A stretch of 64,000 bases of DNA from Phoronis australis (taxonomy: Eukaryota > Phoronida > Phoronidae). Shown here piece by piece: positions 10,401 through 23,000 of the stretch. The DNA lies in assembly GCA_002633005.1 (NCBI GenBank), contig NMRA01000001.1, positions 839,755 to 903,754 on the forward strand, written 5' to 3'. Below the pieces are notes generated by a model. The model searched no databases and was not told the DNA's origin. It worked only from the letters and a program-made list of their open reading frames with translations. Position 1 is the first letter of the stretch. Each line of letters begins with the position of its first letter. The position numbers and the translations under genes were made by a program.

Positions 10401-13400
10401 CTTGGAAAAGAACCCAATCCAGTACTTCTTGTTGCTGACAGCGTACAGTATATTTGACAATTGCCCCGCTTTAGGCGGACTGTCCCACTTTGTCGATTTT
10501 ATCCGCCATGATCCCGCCACACCATCTAAACGCCCCGCTTCTTGACTCACGGCCAAATTGTCATAATCATATACTATTTAATTTCCCACGCGACATAGCC
10601 ATTTTTTCTCGTTCGACTAAAAAGCAAAAACGGGAAGTTTCGTGGGTTTTTGCGGCACCTGCAATTTCCCATTAAGCTATAAAAAGCAACAAAAACGCTG
10701 TCGGGTATTTCTGGATGTTCCATCACGTCTCGTTCGACAAAAAAGTTGTCAGTACGTCTTTGTGTGTTGCAGCGAAAACTTCACCCATACATTTTGGCTA
10801 ATATAGACCCAGATGTCCCAGTTTTAATCCTGAAGTCCCGCTTTTCAATCCAGGTATTCCGTTTTTTCGTTCTTGAATGTTGGCCGTGACAACTATGCAA
10901 CAGGTGTTCAAAGTAACATTGTCTCTTATTAGGAATATTGTTATTTACCAGAATCCAATTTCTTTAGCTGTAACATAACAATCGTAAAAATATGTTCCAA
11001 TGTCTCAACATACCCTACATGTATCAGGATCACTAACATTTACTTTCTAAAGAGGAGTTTATTTCTAAACCTTTATCGAAAGGTCTACACAGCAACCAGT
11101 GGGATGAGCTAACCACAATACATTTCAAAGCTACGAGATAGGTGTCTGCCCTTTTTTGTATCTATCAGGAAACCTTTATCTGCTAATTTTGGATAGATAC
11201 GTGGAGCAGTTTATGGCATTTTTCGTAAATATAACTGCATTCTGAATTTTACTGAAGAATACAGTTGTATCAAACGGCACCAAATGTCCAATTAATAATA
11301 ACTTATAAAGATGAATAATTTTTTAAGAATGCCTGACTAAGTTGTCCACAACAAGTGTGATAAATCCATATTCTAAAGGTTTTGTCTTTATAGGGTAGAA
11401 ATCTTTTGAATCTGATTGAAAGTACTTAGCTAACGGCTTAACTGGCCATTTACAAAACCTATCTGGTTCATTTCCTTTTTTATGTTACTACTACACGTTG
11501 TTATTTTTCGCATTATGGCAACACTCTTGGTTTTTGGAATTAAAAACATTTTTATTCGGGTATGCGAAATGATAATTACTTATGAATTAAAGTAGTAATC
11601 TTTTGCTTCAGGTATAATCATCAAGAACTGACAAAAGTTTTCTAATGACATGGCTCTTATGAAATTCGATTGAAAAACGGCGGAGTTGCGAAAAGTTTTA
11701 CTGACAGTGAATCCATAGCAAGTATACACACCGGAAAAAAACGAATGCAAACGAATTCCACGCATGTGCGGCGCAACCTCAGCGGCTGCGAGACCGGAGT
11801 TGGCATTCCAGGACTAGAGTTATGCTTTCACTAAGTCTTCATTCCACAATGATGTCGGAAATTGAAAACTAAAACGTTTCTTTGAATAGAGTAACAAAAA
11901 GGATAAAATTGAGAGAAAAACAATGGTTCAGAAATAATGAACATCATTCGGCATGGAAAGAATTTCTAAGAAATTCGGATTTATTGGATTAGGAAAATAC
12001 TATTTTTGAAGACTGCGCTTTTAAATTATTAGCGCAGGACTTTCAAATGACTTTTTGAAGAAAAATGTAAATTTATAAAGAATGAATGAAAAAAAAATTA
12101 AGGCAATGTTTATTTGATATTGTGGTCTGAGAAAATGTAGAAGCACACTTTGCAAGTAATTTATCTTTAAATGTTAACACTGTGTCACCAGTCATTTCTT
12201 TTGGGAGGATTTGACCGACTGTCGATATCATTAAAGTGTACACGGTGGTGCGGACGCCAAGAATCATCACACGTTTTCAGTCACTCAAGAGGTCGGCGTC
12301 CGCCAACCACACCAAGGATGGTGGTGGCCAGGAAAATCGCGTTGGAATTGGCGTTTATTCAATACAACGGATACGTGCGTACTATCGCAATAAACGTTGC
12401 GATAGTTGTGTGACGCATGTAACCACTAAACATCATGAAAAGGTCTCCGGCTCTAACTGAAATGTGAAGGCGTCAATTATGTTTTACAGGCTGGTATCTT
12501 TCATTTTGTTTGCACCGGATATAAAGGAAGCTGTTAACGATGCCACGCAAACATCAAACCGACACCATGATAAAGGAGGACTTAGACGAGGAACTGCTGT
12601 GCGTGAACATGGAATCCTCGTTAATCTCAAGATCGCGTACGTGTGAACTTGGAACTGAATATTCATTAAGGAAATCAGGTGAAATTTTTTGTTCAGTGTA
12701 AAGGATTTTTGTTGTTATTGGCCTCGTGGTCACACATTTTCTCCTTTAGCGAAACTTGTGTCAAAGGATTGAAGGAATATGTGAATGCTAAATCAATTAT
12801 TGTTTGATTAATAAGATCGCCAACACTTGGAAAATACATGTATTGGTTAAAATTTGTAATCTTATTAACATGTAATTTGATTTAGTACAGTGCAAATTTT
12901 TATCAACGTGAACGTGATTATCAGAGTGAACTTGTCTAGTTTGCTCGTGTATTCCAAGTTCACGCATACGCGATCTTGAGATTAAGCATGATTCCACGTT
13001 CACGCAAAGCAGAACGAGATAGAACCTGCATGTCAGCACCGCTGAAGCACGTGACGTTAGGATAAGGTGCCTACTAACAGTACCAAGCTGCTGATGGGAA
13101 CGCAACGCAAGCTCCCTGGCGAGGATCACGAGCACGTACGCCTGACGAAAGACAGTCCCAGCTTTTCGGTCTGCATATTTAGTATGGAGAAGATGACTTA
13201 TCACAAGTGGTGCAAATTGCACTAGCTGAAATAGCGCTGAGCCTAGCGACTGAACTCGTAACCTGTTCTGTGAGAGTGTGTGGACGGCACTTTAGACAAA
13301 GTCGTCACAAGTTTGCCTAATTAAAAGAAGTCGATAAAATTAAATTAAAGCACTCTCCCTCCGACTTAGATTCAAGTCAAACAAATTAATTATGAACCCG

Positions 13401-13531
13401 TTTAATAGTTCGAAACTTATTAAGACACAACGTAGGACCTCCGTGTATTTAGCTAAATAAACCAGCAAACGTATACACTCTGATTTTCGAAAGTTTGTCA
13501 AATCCATCCGACCTGTTTTCGAGGCCCCTAC
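7465..13531. repeat. Haplotype block 1, version B (noncoding)
   Basis: This is the second allele of 2048-7463. It continues without a break into 13532, whereas version A stops at the n. It contains the insertion at 9340-10136 and lacks the 5590-5721 MITE. From about 10855 on, this block is also the left part of the older tandem duplication whose second copy starts near 21738. No host exon was recognised. Confidence 0.85.
9340..10136. mobile_element. About 800-bp segment present in only one haplotype
   Basis: Version A reads gcgggtggg-aaatgaagtc (about 3932-3951). Version B carries about 800 extra bases between the same flanks. There are no clear terminal inverted repeats. Inside, near 9820, lies an inverted copy of about 30 bp of local sequence also seen at 11800 (gttggcattccagg...ctagagtt). 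It could be an insertion in B or a deletion in A; the class is not determined. Confidence 0.6.
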
Positions 13532-14074
13532 ATAGTCATCAGTTAATTTTGGCTACATTGATGACTGCTTTTAATGTTGATAATATTGAGGATGCGTCTG
13601 ACGACCTCTTTGCCGGTACCAGCCATTTTTGAAATTCGACCCCACCCCTTTTAGAAGCTGGTGGCGCTTATGAACCGAGATCCGCCAGTGGAATCGGTTT
13701 ACACCCCACATACCACCATTGACGCAGACCATTATACGCTCCCAACGTTGGCTGTCATAAATCCCACGAAAAACGTTTCTAGTCGTGGAATACGATCGAC
13801 AATCCTGAGCAAGATTACACTATTAAGTTGTAGATAGAGTTTAGAACTCATGGCACATGAGGTAGGTCTACTCGGGATCTTCGAATTGAAAACATTACAT
13901 TAAATTTAGTTTTTGAATTTCTCGGGTGGCTCACCAAAAATGGCCGTTGGAATTGAATGGCACCGAAATTCACTTTATAAACGTAAAAAAATAAGTAAAG
14001 AAGAAATGCAAATCAACAATTATTAAGTCACAAACCCGAATGCTCTTCAAAAACATTTCTTTATTTATACCACA
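13532..14074. other. Left part of duplicated block, decayed ORF
   Basis: About 13640-13850 matches 23087-23291 of the second copy. There an open frame ends with a stop; here the same frame is broken by one-base indels after about 13770. The rest is noncoding. Confidence 0.5.
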
Positions 14075-15650
14075 TAACGCCATTACAGTAGATATTCAAT
14101 TTTTCAATCTTGTAAGGAACTAACAGTTATTCCTCAGACTATGCGATGTTGGCGAATAAAACGACAAGAGGTTACGAACCAACTTGTACAGCCTGTTCTC
14201 AAGCAATAACAACATTATCAGTACTTTGGAAGCCCTGAAATCAACTCCAAGTTTACTAGAGAACAGAGTGAGACCAACTTCGTAAGGGTATTACCGGTAA
14301 GTAGTGTAAATCATTTTTGGAAGCCTGGCGGCGTTATAGCCGCTACACCATCTTGGGTAGTATTTACACAGAAATTGATACAGGAATTTTCAAAAAAAAA
14401 AACGCACATTCCTCATGCACTGGTATTTGCTTAATTTTGCATACAGAAGGGTATTAACGTAATGAACTCACACTGTGGTACAACGCAATTAAGCTCACAT
14501 GAGTGACATTCAGAGATGGCATTAAAAAGATACAAGCCGTGGGCGTAGGCTATAGATGGTTTGTAAAACAACTTCTGAGTCCATTTTCGGGGTCAATTTT
14601 GTTTGATACCAAAAACTAAGAAGTTCCCGTGTTTAATCATATTTCCATGAAATGTGTAACTTAACATGCGGTATTTTTCGAATATCAAATTTTTGGTATT
14701 ACATTTAGCAACAAAAGAAAAATAAAGTTGCCTCCCACACGCTCACAGGATGAAAAAATTGGAGCTACGGCCCACGACATATCATGACCTTGTCTGACCA
14801 GCAGATAACACACACACGCACGCACGCACGCACACACACACATATCATCTAAATGAAATAGTGAAATTAGTGCTCCAGAACAAAAAAATAACGATAACTA
14901 ACAATATGGTAAAATCTCGCGAATTTCGGACAAAAATAATTACCAAATGTGACCCTTTTTCATTCCCAAGGGCACCCAACAGTGATGTGAATGCCCACAA
15001 ATTTTCAAAACTTTCTTTCATGACAAGGGAATAGTAGCTTAAGACCTGGATAATGACACCAACACTAGGCTAGGCCCTTTTGTATCTTAAGGCATCAAAT
15101 GAATTCTGGCAACAGCCACTCAAGCCTATTCATCCGACATGCCGATCTTAATTGAGCGCGTAAATCTTTGTTAGAAAGCAGTGCGCTTGTAATGACTTCC
15201 AACAGATAGGTATATTGGATTGGAAACACCTATTGTATTGTATGGGCTGATGGCAAGTGATTCAGTTTAGTGGGGTGTAATTTGTAAGTGCAACTTATAA
15301 GTCACGTGATCATAGCTGTAGAGCAAATCTGAAAATGGAATATCCTTTAATTTTGTGCTACATGTAATGACAGAATAAGCATTCACTTGTGGGCCATATT
15401 GTGTCTCAAATTGGTGAGATTTTACGTCAACAGTCCAGTATACAACAAAAACCCAAAGAAAAACTTCTGACTTTTGATAATTAAGAAATTAACAAAGTAA
15501 GAATTACCACTGCTTACCAACTGAAGAATTCCAATTGATGGGTTCATAAAGTGACTAATGATGACTAATGGCACCAATTTCATATTTCAACAAATACCCA
15601 AAATATCTTGCGTTCAAAAACAGAGTACAGGTTTTTAAGAATGGTGTTAA
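14075..15650. repeat. Haplotype block 2, version A (noncoding)
   Basis: Repeated at 15709-17271 after the n at 15708, with few substitutions and small indels. It includes a (CA)/(CACG) microsatellite at about 14811-14842. A diverged version lies at about 23635-25215. No exon was recognised. Confidence 0.85.
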
Positions 15651-15707
15651 AGGCGAAGGCAACCTTTTTCCATGTCATTTTGAGCTAAAATAAGGTTGGT
15701 TGGTTAT
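15651..15707. mobile_element. Kolobok-type transposon end, truncated by contig join
   Basis: The 57 bases starting aggcgaaggcaacctttttc are identical to the terminus of the THAP element at 51647. They follow TTAA (15647-15650). In the other haplotype the same place is intact (ggtgTTAAtgtttgg, TTAA at 17268-17271), so this is a haplotype-specific insertion at a TTAA site, with the rest of the element lost at the join. Confidence 0.85.
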
Positions 15708-15708
15708 N

Positions 15709-17271
15709 TAACGCCATTACATAGATATTCAATTTTTCAATCTTGTAAGGAACTAACAGTTATTCCTCAGACTATGCGATGTTGGCGAATAAAACGACAA
15801 GAGGTTACGAACAAACTTTTACAGCCTGTTCTCAAGCAATAACAACATTATCAGTACTTTGGAAGCCCTGAAATCAACTCCAAGTTTACTAGAGAACAGA
15901 GTGAGACCAACTTCATAAGGGAATTACCGGTAAGTAGTGTAAATCATTTTGGAAGCCTGGCGGCGTTATAGCCGCTACACCATCTTGGGTAGTATTTACA
16001 CAGAAATTGATACAGGAATTTTCAAAAAAAACCGCACATTCCTCATGCACTGGTATTTGCTTAATTTTGCATACAGAAGGGTATTAACGTAATGAACTCA
16101 CACTGTGGTACAACGCAATTAAGCTCACATGAGTGACATTCAGAGATGGCATTAAAAAGATACAAGCTTGGGCGTAGGCTATAGATGGTTTGTAAAACAA
16201 CTTCTGAGTCCATTTTCGGGGTCAATTTTGTTTGATACCAAAAACTAAGAAGTTCTCGTGTTCAATCATATTTCCATGAAATGTGTAACTTAACATGCGG
16301 TATTTTTCGAATATCAAATTTTTGGTATTACATTTAGCTACAAAAGAAAAATAAAGTTGCCTCCCACACGCTCACAGGATGAAAAAATTGGAGCTACGGC
16401 CCACGACATATCATGACCTTGTCTGACCAACAGATAACACACACACGCACGCACGCACACACACATATCATCTAAATGGAATAGTGAAATTAGTGCTCCA
16501 GAACAAAAAATAACGATGACTAACAATATGGTAAAATCTCGCTAATTTCGGACAAAAATAATTATCAAATGTGACCCTTTTTCATTTCCAAGGGCACCCA
16601 ACAGTGTTGCGAATGCCCACAGATTTTCAAAACTTTGTTACATGACAAGGGAATAGTAGCTTAAGACCTGGCTAATGACACCAACACTAGGCTAGGCCCT
16701 TTTGTATATTAAGGCATCAAATGAATTCTGGCAACAGCCACTCAAGCCTATTCATCCGACATGCCGAACTTAACTGAGCGTGTAAATCTTTGTTAGAGAG
16801 CAGTGTGCTTGTAATGACTTCCAACAGATAGGTATATTGCATTGGAAACACCTATTGTATTGTATGGGCTGATGGCACGTGATTCAGTTTAGTGGGGTGT
16901 AATTTGTAAGTGCAACTTATAAGTCACGTGATCATAGCTGTAGAGCAAATCTGAAAATGGAATATCCTTTAATTTGTGCTACATGTAATGACAGAATAAG
17001 CATTCACTTGTGGGCCATATTGTGTCTCAAATATGTGAGATTTTACGTCAACAGTCCAGTATACAACAAAAACCCAAAGAAAAACTTCTGACTTTTGATA
17101 ATTAAGAAATTAACAAAGTAAGTCTTACCACTGCTTACCAACTGAAGAACTCCAATTGATGGGTTCATAAAGTGACTAATGATGACTAATGGCACCAATT
17201 TCATATTTCAACAAATACCCAAAATATCTTGCGTTCAAAAACAGAGTACAGGTTTTTAAGAATGGTGTTAA
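15709..17271. repeat. Haplotype block 2, version B (noncoding)
   Basis: Second allele of 14075-15650, without the transposon. It contains the CA-rich microsatellite at about 16436-16465. No exon was recognised. Confidence 0.85.
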
Positions 17272-17423
17272 TGTTTGGCGTTACACTAACTCAATGAAAT
17301 TACAGACAAAAAAAACAGGATTATTCCAAGACTTTGATAAGGCCTAAGCAAGAATTATAAGTCTTCACACGCCATGTTGGTCTCATCACATAACCTAAGA
17401 GTTAAGTTTGAAAAGATTTCCAT

Positions 17424-17570
17424 CTTGAGCGGGGATCGAACCCGGGACTGCCTGCTAACGTTGCAAGCGCTCTTGTATGGTGGTCCTCAGGATATATCTC
17501 CGTGGACTAGAGCATCTGCACAATTAGCAGACAGTTCCGGACTCGAACCCTGGTCAGGACAGAAATCTTT
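17424..17570. repeat. tRNA-like SINE segments, opposed
   Basis: On the minus strand the sequence resembles a tRNA half, with gagcgcttgcaacgttagca and then cccgggttcgatccccgc (B-box). Immediately to the right, plus-strand tggactagagcatctgc resembles a D-arm/A-box. A short degenerate remnant is at about 25420-25475 in the second copy, so the insertion predates the duplication. It is not a functional tRNA gene, since no complete cloverleaf is seen. Confidence 0.5.
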
Positions 17571-17571
17571 T

Positions 17572-18204
17572 CAGACTTAACTCTAGGTCACGTGATGTGA
17601 TCAAGAAATGTTGTGATAGAAGACTAATATTGTTGCTTATGCAGAGTTCAAATTTGGTTGAGAAATCATTGTGAATAGTTACAAATGGAGAGATTCAACA
17701 ATTTTGGATACTCGAAGGTCTCGCCCGCATTGAAGATTTTGCGTCCATAACAACAAAAGCACCTAGAACCGCACAAACTCATCCAAATTTGAAATCTTGT
17801 AACAGGCAAAACGTAACATCCGCTTAAAAATAAAAAAGCACCAATAACCAAAGCTAAAGAGACTGCTGGAGGAAGCTATCAGCTCACAGAGTGAGAAAAT
17901 ATTGCCATAATTTTCAGTTCTAAAACAAAATACAAACTAGCCAGACCGGATTTCGCAGTGTAGCATCACACACAAAATGTCCTTTTTGTCATCTCCCGTG
18001 ATCTCCCACTTCAAGCCAACTTTCATCTGTAACAACGGCCAATTACAGTACAACGTATCATCTATAACATGAAGGAACCCCACACCACAATTTCTGTTTA
18101 TTTATTTAAATTCTTTAAGAGACTGGTTGACCAGTTCAGTGTATAACAGCTTGGAACGCAATACTTCAAAGTATACTTCACAGTATTCAGTTACTTATTT
18201 GAAG
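17572..18204. other. Duplicated noncoding block
   Basis: Matches about 25480-26110 of the second copy with many substitutions. No exon is seen. Confidence 0.6.
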
Positions 18205-19490
18205 CGTTTCTACAATGGATTTATTCATTTTTGAAGTTTTAGACCGAATAAAATATTTTTGTAACACGAAATCTAACAGAAAACACTTATTTTGGCAAAT
18301 TGAAGAATTTAGACTTTTAAAGAAACATTAATATTTTTTGGTTCCCGCCTCATGATGTCATCAGTGGAAGACGTTGATAAGTTGACAGCATATGCAATGA
18401 TGGATAGTAGCCACTGTCGAAGTTACGAAGAATTCGAGAGCGAGTTTGAATATTACGAAGACAGGTATGGAGAAGGGAGTGAAGACGACAGTCAGGCCCT
18501 AAGTGAAACAGATGAGTTAAACCTCGCCATATCGGCAGACTGCGTGTTTGAGGCAGAACGAAATTGACCCTCCCCCGAGTCGAACCGAGTTTGCGGGCAC
18601 TTCTGATTTCAGAACTGACATTTTTGGCTTTATTATAGCGACTTTAGTGTCGAATAATATGTATATGTCATGAACTGTAAATCTATAATCGAAGTTTTTA
18701 TCCCGACTGTTGCGAATAAAGGCCACCTTGATTTCAATTCTTCGAATCCTAAGAGCGTTTTTAATGAACGATCATATCTAATCATTCATGATTGTGATGC
18801 TAACTGAATTTTATGTCTGGTAAATGATAATCGTTTCTTGTCTGTTCCAAAATACTGAGCTGTACTGACGCGGCTGCCTGGAAACTATGGTATACGGAAC
18901 ACTCAATATGAGCATGACAACCACGTTCCCAGAAACGGTACAACACAATACACTGTTTTTGTGCATCAGATGCACTTACACGTTGGAGAATCCTTCATCA
19001 AATTCCCGTTTCTGCGACGGCTCGAAGCACGACTCTTTAAAATGGGCTAATGTGAGCCCACAGTGGCCTCGATCTGAACTAGTGATCGTTTGCTACACCA
19101 TGCACTGCTATACCCACGTCTCATGTACAAACCTGTGCCTTTTCTGAGGTACATGTATCTTAAGGTCTTTTAGAAACGCAAAAACTGAAATATTGTATAT
19201 TCGATTGCTATTACAGCATCCTATGCACGCGCATCTTTTCTACTACTTGTGTCAGGCAATGTTCAACTCTTTTCGAGACCACTCCGCCTCACAACTTGTG
19301 TAAAACAACAAACAATACAATGGCGGAGACCGGACTTCCACTGATGAGATCACACAATTTTTTATTTTTCAATTTTTGCGTTTATTTCTTGACTACAAGT
19401 ACACAAGTTGAAGATATACGTACATAAAATATCATACCAAAATTGTTGTTAACCGAATTCAAGCACTTATGATCATGAAGGGTTTAAATT
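18205..19490. other. Segment unique to duplicate copy 1
   Basis: Duplicate copy 2 reads continuously across the corresponding point (about 26110, acttatttaaacttctttatc). Copy 1 carries about 1.29 kb extra here, with the small acidic ORF and no other recognised gene. No clear terminal repeats were found, so insertion into copy 1 or deletion from copy 2 are both possible. Confidence 0.55.
18352..18567 (+). CDS. Hypothetical small acidic protein (71 aa)
   Basis: A 71-codon open frame starts with ATGATG and ends in TGA. The product is very acidic (about a third Asp/Glu), with SYEEFESEFEYYEDRYGEG in the middle. A canonical AATAAA lies at 18715-18720, about 150 bp after the stop, and an E2F-like ttcccgcc directly precedes the start. 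The ORF sits in a roughly 1.3-kb segment (18205-19490) that the second duplicate copy lacks, so it may be part of an inserted element. I recognise no family. It could equally be the first exon of a transposon gene or a chance ORF. Confidence 0.35.
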   Translation: MMSSVEDVDKLTAYAMMDSSHCRSYEEFESEFEYYEDRYGEGSEDDSQALSETDELNLAISADCVFEAERN

Positions 19491-19650
19491 TCTTGATAAG
19501 AGACTGATTAATCACTTCAGTGATGCCAAGGGGGCCCAGTCTGAATTAATAATACAAAGCAGTTTCAATTAAACTACTAAAAGAATTAAAACAAATTAAG
19601 GGCTATATACATATACAAAAGAGTCAAAAAGAAGATTACATCATTAAATA

Positions 19651-19656
19651 TTTATT
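19651..19656 (-). terminator. Candidate poly(A) signal of NPC2-like gene
   Basis: AATAAA on the minus strand (tttatt on plus), about 225 bp downstream of the proposed stop at 19880. A second candidate is at 19690-19685. The assignment rests only on position. Confidence 0.35.
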
Positions 19657-19879
19657 CTGTCCCTAAAGGTGAAGTTTCATCACCTTTATTCCAGTAAAAC
19701 GGACAAATGCAGAAAAGCATTTCAGTACAGGTAATGAATGATCACTTTTACCAAAAATACAGTATGCAGCTGATTTATTTTCGTTAATTGAGAGAACTAA
19801 GCGACAAGAAAATGCCTAAATGCAAAAAATATAACCCAAACATTTAAAAGTTAGTCTTGAAGGATAAAGCGAGAAATGA

Positions 19880-20001
19880 CTACATGAATGTGACAATGAC
19901 CTTTGACCTGCCGACGTCAACATCGAAAGCACAGTAGTCATCGAAAACTTTGGATCAGCCACTGCAGAGCCGAGGACAGTTGCCTGCGTAAATATTTCCA
20001 A
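19880..20001 (-). CDS. NPC2: NPC2-like exon 4 (terminal), apparent frameshift
   Basis: After an acceptor at tttaag the frame reads LEIFTQATVLGSAVADPKF. In the next frame it continues DDYCAFDVDVGRSKV and stops with TAG at 19882-19880. DYCAFDVDV occupies the place of the final beta strand and last Cys of ML proteins (compare LFCWEIPVQI in human NPC2). The change of frame falls in the four-base run at 19944-19947; one more base there would restore continuity. It may be a sequencing error, an allelic lesion, or a sign that the true splice sites differ. Confidence 0.5.
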
Positions 20002-23000
20002 CTTAAACCATATAAACGTACCAGAATTGAGAAGGTGGATTCCAAATTAATCTAACGAACTTGCTTTATCCACTTCCTCAGTTTTTTCTCGTCTTAGACT
20101 GATGTCGGAAAGGCGAAGAACTGATCTACGGATTTTTCAAGATTATCTAACTTTCTCCTGTCGCTGTTACAGCCCAAAGAACAGCAGTATTCTATTGGCA
20201 ATGGAAAGGCGAATAGAGTAATAAAATGTAAATAAAACAAGAACAAACAATATGTGCAACTCCAAAGGCGCGAAAACGAGCGGCTACAAAAGTGTCGGAC
20301 GAAATTGCGGCATCCTTGGTAAATACAGTGAGATTCAAGTGTTACAGTGTAATCTGGGATGGTTCTGTTATGAGCTTCACTCACCTCAGGATAGATCTTC
20401 GCAATAGAAACAGTGGCGTGGTAGGAGTATGTCTTCTTTGCAACAAGAGGGCACACGATGCCAGAGTTCTTGCATCCATCAGGATTCCGCAGGACGAAAC
20501 GGATCCACACACCATACACATAACCATATGCAATAGACGTCAATGACTTTGAGGGCTCTCCTGTAGATACATTGGTTATGTAGACAGTGTCGGATTATCA
20601 AAGCTTGGGGCCCCACACAAAATAGGGGATACAAAAATTTGAGGATACAGTTAGGGTCCGAAGCATTGAGGTCTGGACTCCCGTCCGGGAGAGCCGGGTT
20701 CAAATCCTGGTTTTACTGGCTGACAAAATGCGTCTCTAACGCTTCTAAGCAGGGTGAATGTGCGCAAGGGGGTGAATGAGAACCTGGACATAATGCGANG
20801 AAATTTAAGGCGAAATGTGGGAATTGCAATGATTATGGCCCCCAGATATTTCATAACAAGGGACCCCGAGAAACTTTCATCTGGCACTGTTCATAGACAA
20901 TGATTACGATCACGACTGCGTTTTTGCCACAACAGACGAATTATGGTCTCTAACAATAAGGGAAGTTCAAAGCAAAACTGTTAGCAAAAAGTGACACTTC
21001 TTGTGGAAAGAAATCTAGATCCACATATGTTGGGTATTAAATGCCTTCAAACTGGAAAACTAATTTTTGATCCAGAAACCAACACGTTGAATGAGATAAA
21101 TCTAATAGTGATGAGTGGTCTAAAGTGAATGTTAGACTCTTTTGCGGAACATGAGTTTATAAGGCATTTAACAATACGAAGAAAAAGTCTGATGTATGAT
21201 GTTTCAAGTCCGGAGCAGACAACAACCATCATAGAAATCGATTAATAATATGTAAATTGATTGTGGTCCCACAATAGCAGATCAACCATGATGTAGAACG
21301 GGTGAATAGGAATGCGTGTCAGCGGGGATACTGCGGAGCTTAAGTAACTAGTTCCTATTTGTGCTTTCTACTTGTGACGTGACAAAAACTTTTTACTGTC
21401 ACATGGGACCAGATACCGGTGGCCTCTAGAGGACGAGGGGGTACTTTATAACTGTTGTTTGAAAAGGTTTTCTACTAGTCAATGGGAACACTAAAATTCG
21501 GTCTTGAATCGAAGTTAACAGCGCAAATTAATTCTGAAGTAAAGAGGTGGATTTAACAGGGAAGCGACGACCCTTCGTTACAGTGGGAACACTTAATTTC
21601 GATGTCATCAGAGGTGTCGGCAGGGGTAGCTGCCTGCTTTTGCCAACAGTGGGCGGTCACTGGTTACTGTTTGCTAACATTTTGTTCAAATAATTATTAT
21701 TTTGCCGGTATAAGCATTCTGTTTCAATTGATCCGCCATTCTTTCGTTCTTGAATGTTGGCCGTGATAACAACGCAACAGGTGTTCAAAGTAACATTGAT
21801 TCTTTTTATGAATATTGTTATTTTCCAGTGTCTGACTTTCTTTAGCTGTTACATGACAATCGTAAAATGTGTTCCAATAATAAATGTCTCTTGCTTATGG
21901 TAACATAGGCTACAAGTATCAGGATCACTAAAATTTACTTTTTGAACAAGACTTTATTTCTAAACTTTTAGGGAAAGTTCTACACTGCAGCCATAATGAT
22001 CTATCCTCAGTACAATTCAAAGATACGTGATAGATGTTTGCCCATTTTTATCAATCAGAAAACCTCCAAATTTCCATTCTGTATTTTTACTGAAGAATGA
22101 AATTGCACGAAATGTCCGATAAATTATAACATACAAAGATGAATAATTTTGAATGAATGTCTGACTAAGTAATCCATGTTAAGTGTGAGGGAGTCCTAAA
22201 GCTCTTGTCTTTATAGGCTAGAAATCAAAGGAATCTTTGAAATTATTTCCTTAGTCATTCATATGTTACTATTATACGCTTTTATTTTTCGCATTTTGGT
22301 AACACTCTTAGTTTTTGGAATTAAAAATATTTTTAAACCAGTCATGCAGATATGCGAAAGCAGTGTGAACTGATGGGGCTACCCTCATTGTAAATATTAC
22401 ATTAATAATTACTTATGAATTAAATTATTAATGTTTTGCTTCTGGTATAATCATCAAGAACTGACTAAGAGCTTTCTAATGATATGGCTCTTATGAAATT
22501 CGGGGGAGTTGCGAAAAGTTTTAATTACAGTAAATTCCATAGCAAGTACACACATCGAACAAATGAATGCAAACGAGTTTCACGCATGTACAGAGCAACC
22601 TCAGCGGCCGCGAGACCACATTCCAATGCTAAATTATGCTTATACTAAGTTTTGATTCCCCAATTATGTCGAAAATTGGAAATAAAAAGTTTTTTGAACA
22701 GGGAAACAAAAAGGACAAAATTGCCAGATAAACAATGGTTCCCAAATGATGAACACATTTCGACATGGCACTAAAATTTTTACAAAATTTGTATTTACTG
22801 GATCAAGAAAAAACTGTTTTGGAGGAGAATGCGCTTTTAAATTATTAGCGTGGGATTTTCGAAAGACTTTTTGAAGAAAAATGTAAATTTATAAGGAATG
22901 AATGAAAAAAATAAGCCAATGTTTAGTAGATATTGTGGTCTGAGAAATTGTAGAACCACACTTGGCAAATAATTTATATTTTAAATGTTAATACTTCGTC

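Larger units (their letters stand above)
10855..21345. repeat. Older tandem duplication, copy 1
   Basis: From tcttgaatgttggccgtgac (about 10872; also about 4672 in haplotype A) to about 21345 the order of blocks matches 21738-27605. It includes the CAAT-rich noncoding parts, the NPC2-like exon 3 and the SINE after it. Copy 1 is longer because of the haplotype duplication, the 6.2-7.5-kb type segment, the 18205-19490 segment and about 600 bp carrying exon 4. Confidence 0.7.

Noticed and set aside
16338-16526. Minus-strand ORF with Cys/Val repeats
   Set aside because: Produced by the CA/CACG microsatellite.
17424-17570. Possible tRNA genes
   Set aside because: Box-like motifs only; acceptor and anticodon stems do not close, so they are SINE parts.
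20094-20384. Continuation of the minus-strand ORF beyond NPC2-like exon 3a
   Set aside because: A strong donor gag|gtgagt ends the exon at 20385. The following residues do not resemble an ML domain and the same donor is conserved in exon 3b.
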